Shown one piece after another: positions 61,499-64,000 of a stretch of DNA of 64,000 bases (the stretch's first letter is position 1; each line of letters starts with the position of its first letter). The notes beneath the pieces are model-generated. The model did not search any database. It worked only from the letters and a program-made list of their open reading frames with translations, and was not told the origin of the DNA. The DNA comes from an uncultured Clostridia bacterium. GTDB taxonomy: Bacteria > Bacillota > Clostridia > Christensenellales > Aristaeellaceae. The stretch spans positions 62,001 through 126,000 of the forward strand of contig CAKTXZ010000003.1 of assembly GCA_934632155.1 (NCBI GenBank), in the 5' to 3' direction. A program made the position numbers and the translations under genes.

Positions 61499-64000
61499 TC
61501 AGCGCTTGAAGCGAAGGGTTTTCACCTCAAAGCCGCCGACATTCAGCCTGACGGCGTCTCCCTCGCGCGCCGCCTCCGTGCGCGGGTTCTCCAGCATGTC
61601 GCATTCATACGCCGCGGTATAGGGCAGCGCGCAGAACAGCTTCACGCTGCAGGCGGCGTTCATGCTTTCGTAGAGACGCACAACCAGATCGCCGGATTGA
61701 TCGTCCGCCAGCTTGACGGCGTCGATAATGACGTTCGGGTTGTCCACGCGCAGCAGGGAAGCCTCCTGCGCCGTGCCCTCGGCCGAGGCGACGGGGACGT
61801 TGAGCTCATAACCGGCGCGGGCGACGCCGCTGTCCGCCAGCGAGCCTTCCCAGACATAATAACTGTAAGCGAAGGTATGCTCGCCCTGATCGGCGTTGAA
61901 ATCCGGGCTCTTGGGCGCGCGCAGCAGCGTCAGCGCGATGGTATCGTCCTCCATGCTCACGCCGTATTTGCAGTCGTTGAGCACGGCGGCGCCATGACCC
62001 TGATCGTACAGGGCGGTATAGCGATGGTTGCATACCTCAAAGCGATCCTTGTCGTAGAGGCGGCTGCGGTGCGTCGGGCGGCTCATATAGCCGAACTGAA
62101 TCTCGTTGACGCCCATTTCCGCGTGCACGCCCGTGGGGAAGGCGGCCTTGAGCAGGCGATGCTTTTCGTGCCAATCCACATGGGTGTTGAAATCGATCTG
62201 GCGCTGCCCGGCGGTCAGGGAAATGCGCTGCGTCCAGACGGAGGAATCCACCCTGCGCTCGATGGTGACCTCGCAGCGGAAGGGCGTGCTTTCGGTGACG
62301 GTCAGACGGCCCTCCGCGGAAAGCGGAATTTCCTGTTCCTGATACATGCTGTCGATGTCCCATGCGTCGAAGATACGGGGAACATCCTTGTACAGGTGCA
62401 GCCGGTTTCCGGGCGCGGAGAGGAAGGAACGGCCGGTTTCGTCCGCGCAGGCGGTAATTTCGCCCAGTGCGTTGACGGTGAAGCGAATCAGACCGTTATC
62501 CAAACGCGCGCAGCCGTCTGCCGCTTCGACGGTGACGGGGCGCTCGGGCGCGCCTGCATCCACGCGGGCGGTAAAGCCGCAGGCGGGAATATCGGCGAAG
62601 GCGTAGCCGTTTTCGGTTTTGACCAGCGCGCGGCGATTCCACGACAGGCTGTTGAAATAGGTGCGCCCCTCGCCGGCGGTCAGCGCCTTGCGCGCCGTTG
62701 CCGCGACGGCCGCCGTATCCTTATCCACAATGGCGTAGCGCGCCTTGGCTTCTTCATATACACGGGCGATGCTGGAGCCCGGCAGAATGTCGTGGAACTG
62801 GTTGAGCAGCGTCAGCTTCCACGCGTTTTCCAGCGTATCGTAGGGATAATCGGCCTTGCCCGCCGCCAGCGCGCTCCACATTTCGGCCTCGCGCAGGGCG
62901 ATCTCGGCGCGGCGGTTGCCCTTCTTGACGACCGCCTGACTGGTATAGGTGCCGCGATGGCAGGCAAAATACAATTCGCCCACATAGGTGTTTTGCGGCG
63001 CGCCCTGGGCAAGGCAGCTTTCAAAGAAGGTCTGCGGCGCTTCCATGCGCACCTGCGGAATGCCTTCCAGATCCTTTTCGCGCAGGGCGTATTCGATATG
63101 GTCGCGGGTGGGGCCGCCGCCGCCGTCGCCGTAGCCGAAGGGCAGCAGGAAATCGGTGACGCCGCGCTGCTGTACGCGCTCCGTCCAGCGCTTGGAAACG
63201 GTCTCCGCGTCCGTGCGGGAGGTATAATCCATATGCAGGAAGGACGTGATCTTGAACCCGCCGAGCCCCTGCCAGGTAAAGTAATGATAGGGGAAGCGTT
63301 CGCCGCCGTTATACGTCCAGAAAATCTTCTGGGTGGTCATGTATTTCATGCCGCAGCCGGTCAGAATCTGCGGCAGCGCGGCGGAATAGCCGAACGTATC
63401 GGGCAGCCAGAGCAGCTGACTGTCCACCCCGAATTCTTCCTGATAAAAGCGCTTGCCGAAGCTGATCTGGCGAATCAGCGCCTCGCCGCCGGCCATGTTG
63501 GTATCCGGCTCCACCCACATGCCGCCGTCGGCAATCCACTGCCCCTGACGGATTTTTTCCTTGATGCGGGCGTACAGCTCGGGGTACATTTCCTTGCAGA
63601 TCAGGTACGCCTGCGGCTGGCTCTGGATGAACTTGTAATCGGGGTACATTTCCATCAGGCGAATCTGCTGGGCGAAGGTGCGCGCCACCTTGCGCTCGGT
63701 TTCGCGGTAGGGCCACAGCCAGCTCAGGTCGATATGCGCGTTGCCAATCGCCCACATCCGCGGCGCGGTGGAGCCGTTATGCGCCTCCAGCACGGGGCGC
63801 AGCAGCGCGCGCGCCTGCACGTAGTCCTTCAGGCGGTCAGGCAGCGGCTGTTCAAAATCGACGGCCAGCGTAAAGCGCTCCAGCGCTTCTTCAATTTCCA
63901 CCGTGCGCAGAGACGTTTCGGGCAGCACCTTGAGCGCGTCGCGCAGCGTCGTCACGTCCAGCCACAGCTGGTAGGCTTCCTCGTGCCAGACGCCGTAGGT
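61499..64000 (-). CDS. Alpha-mannosidase, GH38 family (5' partial)
   Basis: 833 visible residues; the frame runs off the right edge, so the N-terminus is missing. Hallmarks: the zinc ligands in NAHIDLSWLW, the nucleophile Asp in WLPDTFGYSAALP, LPFGYGDGGGG near the middle, and the GH38 C-terminal beta domains (TQRISLTAGQRQIDFNTHVDW). It cleaves alpha-mannosides. No signal peptide is visible in the part seen. Convergent with nothing; its terminator lies at 61395-61431. Confidence 0.93.
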   Translation of the reverse strand, partial: TYGVWHEEAYQLWLDVTTLRDALKVLPETSLRTVEIEEALERFTLAVDFEQPLPDRLKDYVQARALLRPVLEAHNGSTAPRMWAIGNAHIDLSWLWPYRETERKVARTFAQQIRLMEMYPDYKFIQSQPQAYLICKEMYPELYARIKEKIRQGQWIADGGMWVEPDTNMAGGEALIRQISFGKRFYQEEFGVDSQLLWLPDTFGYSAALPQILTGCGMKYMTTQKIFWTYNGGERFPYHYFTWQGLGGFKITSFLHMDYTSRTDAETVSKRWTERVQQRGVTDFLLPFGYGDGGGGPTRDHIEYALREKDLEGIPQVRMEAPQTFFESCLAQGAPQNTYVGELYFACHRGTYTSQAVVKKGNRRAEIALREAEMWSALAAGKADYPYDTLENAWKLTLLNQFHDILPGSSIARVYEEAKARYAIVDKDTAAVAATARKALTAGEGRTYFNSLSWNRRALVKTENGYAFADIPACGFTARVDAGAPERPVTVEAADGCARLDNGLIRFTVNALGEITACADETGRSFLSAPGNRLHLYKDVPRIFDAWDIDSMYQEQEIPLSAEGRLTVTESTPFRCEVTIERRVDSSVWTQRISLTAGQRQIDFNTHVDWHEKHRLLKAAFPTGVHAEMGVNEIQFGYMSRPTHRSRLYDKDRFEVCNHRYTALYDQGHGAAVLNDCKYGVSMEDDTIALTLLRAPKSPDFNADQGEHTFAYSYYVWEGSLADSGVARAGYELNVPVASAEGTAQEASLLRVDNPNVIIDAVKLADDQSGDLVVRLYESMNAACSVKLFCALPYTAAYECDMLENPRTEAAREGDAVRLNVGGFEVKTLRFKR

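Noticed and set aside
1..64000. tRNA or rRNA genes
   Set aside because: No cloverleaf with a T-loop GTTCGANTC pattern and no rRNA stretch was found by reading.

Overview
The window looks like chromosome of a GC-rich, spore-forming, anaerobic Gram-positive bacterium (Firmicutes/Clostridia, probably gut-associated). The evidence is the spore germination pair sleB/ypeB, a DacF-type carboxypeptidase, the Firmicutes-type genes tmcAL, yhaM and mgtE, a yybP-ykoY riboswitch, LplABC-type sugar transporters with AraC/YesN regulators, and strong Gram-positive ribosome binding sites. This placement is inferred from gene content; no rRNA or tRNA gene is visible.

Layout. 1-1395: 3' end of a DUF4091 (GH123-like) protein. 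1396-1901: a stack of hairpins between convergent genes. 1902-6260: MoxR ATPase, DUF58 protein and membrane transglutaminase operon. 6597-9599: a secreted protein with seven peptidoglycan-binding repeats. 9915-11740: ECF sigma factor with its membrane partner. 11932-18033: an SPFH/zinc-ribbon protein, a degenerate response regulator, a three-domain acyl-AMP ligase/ACP/alpha-oxoamine synthase and an SDR reductase. 18189-19358: RlmI-type rRNA methyltransferase, followed by a 107-bp tandem repeat. 20366-24902: ypeB, sleB, a beta-lactamase-fold serine hydrolase and mgtE with a long leader. 25554-28247: tmcAL and dacF. 28904-31875: SH3 protein, then a DUF1858, ferritin-like, YhaM operon. 32086-34876: Mn-type riboswitch and P-type ATPase. 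35235-39819: Gld-like ABC system.

From 39897 to the end the window is mainly two carbohydrate-uptake loci. Locus 1 (39897-52423) has a solute-binding protein and two permeases facing a transmembrane AraC-type regulator and three sulfatases. A 306-bp direct duplication flanking a 1.5-kb insert separates regulator from sulfatases. Locus 2 (54050-60665) has a second binding protein/permease set, a HAD phosphatase, a DapA/NanA-like lyase and a cupin-AraC regulator. A GH38 alpha-mannosidase runs off the right edge. Sulfatases, mannosidase, lyase and the DUF4091 protein together suggest use of sulfated or host-type glycans; the substrate is not determined.

The most novel-looking system is the SDR plus acyl-AMP ligase/ACP/alpha-oxoamine synthase operon (13878-18033). 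It has the parts to activate a fatty acid, load it on its own carrier, condense it with an amino acid and reduce the ketone, giving a sphingoid-like amino-alcohol lipid or a signalling molecule. Other notable signals are AraC-type direct repeats with 20-21 bp periods upstream of both transporter operons, a short leader ORF before mgtE, and dispersed families of intergenic hairpin repeats.
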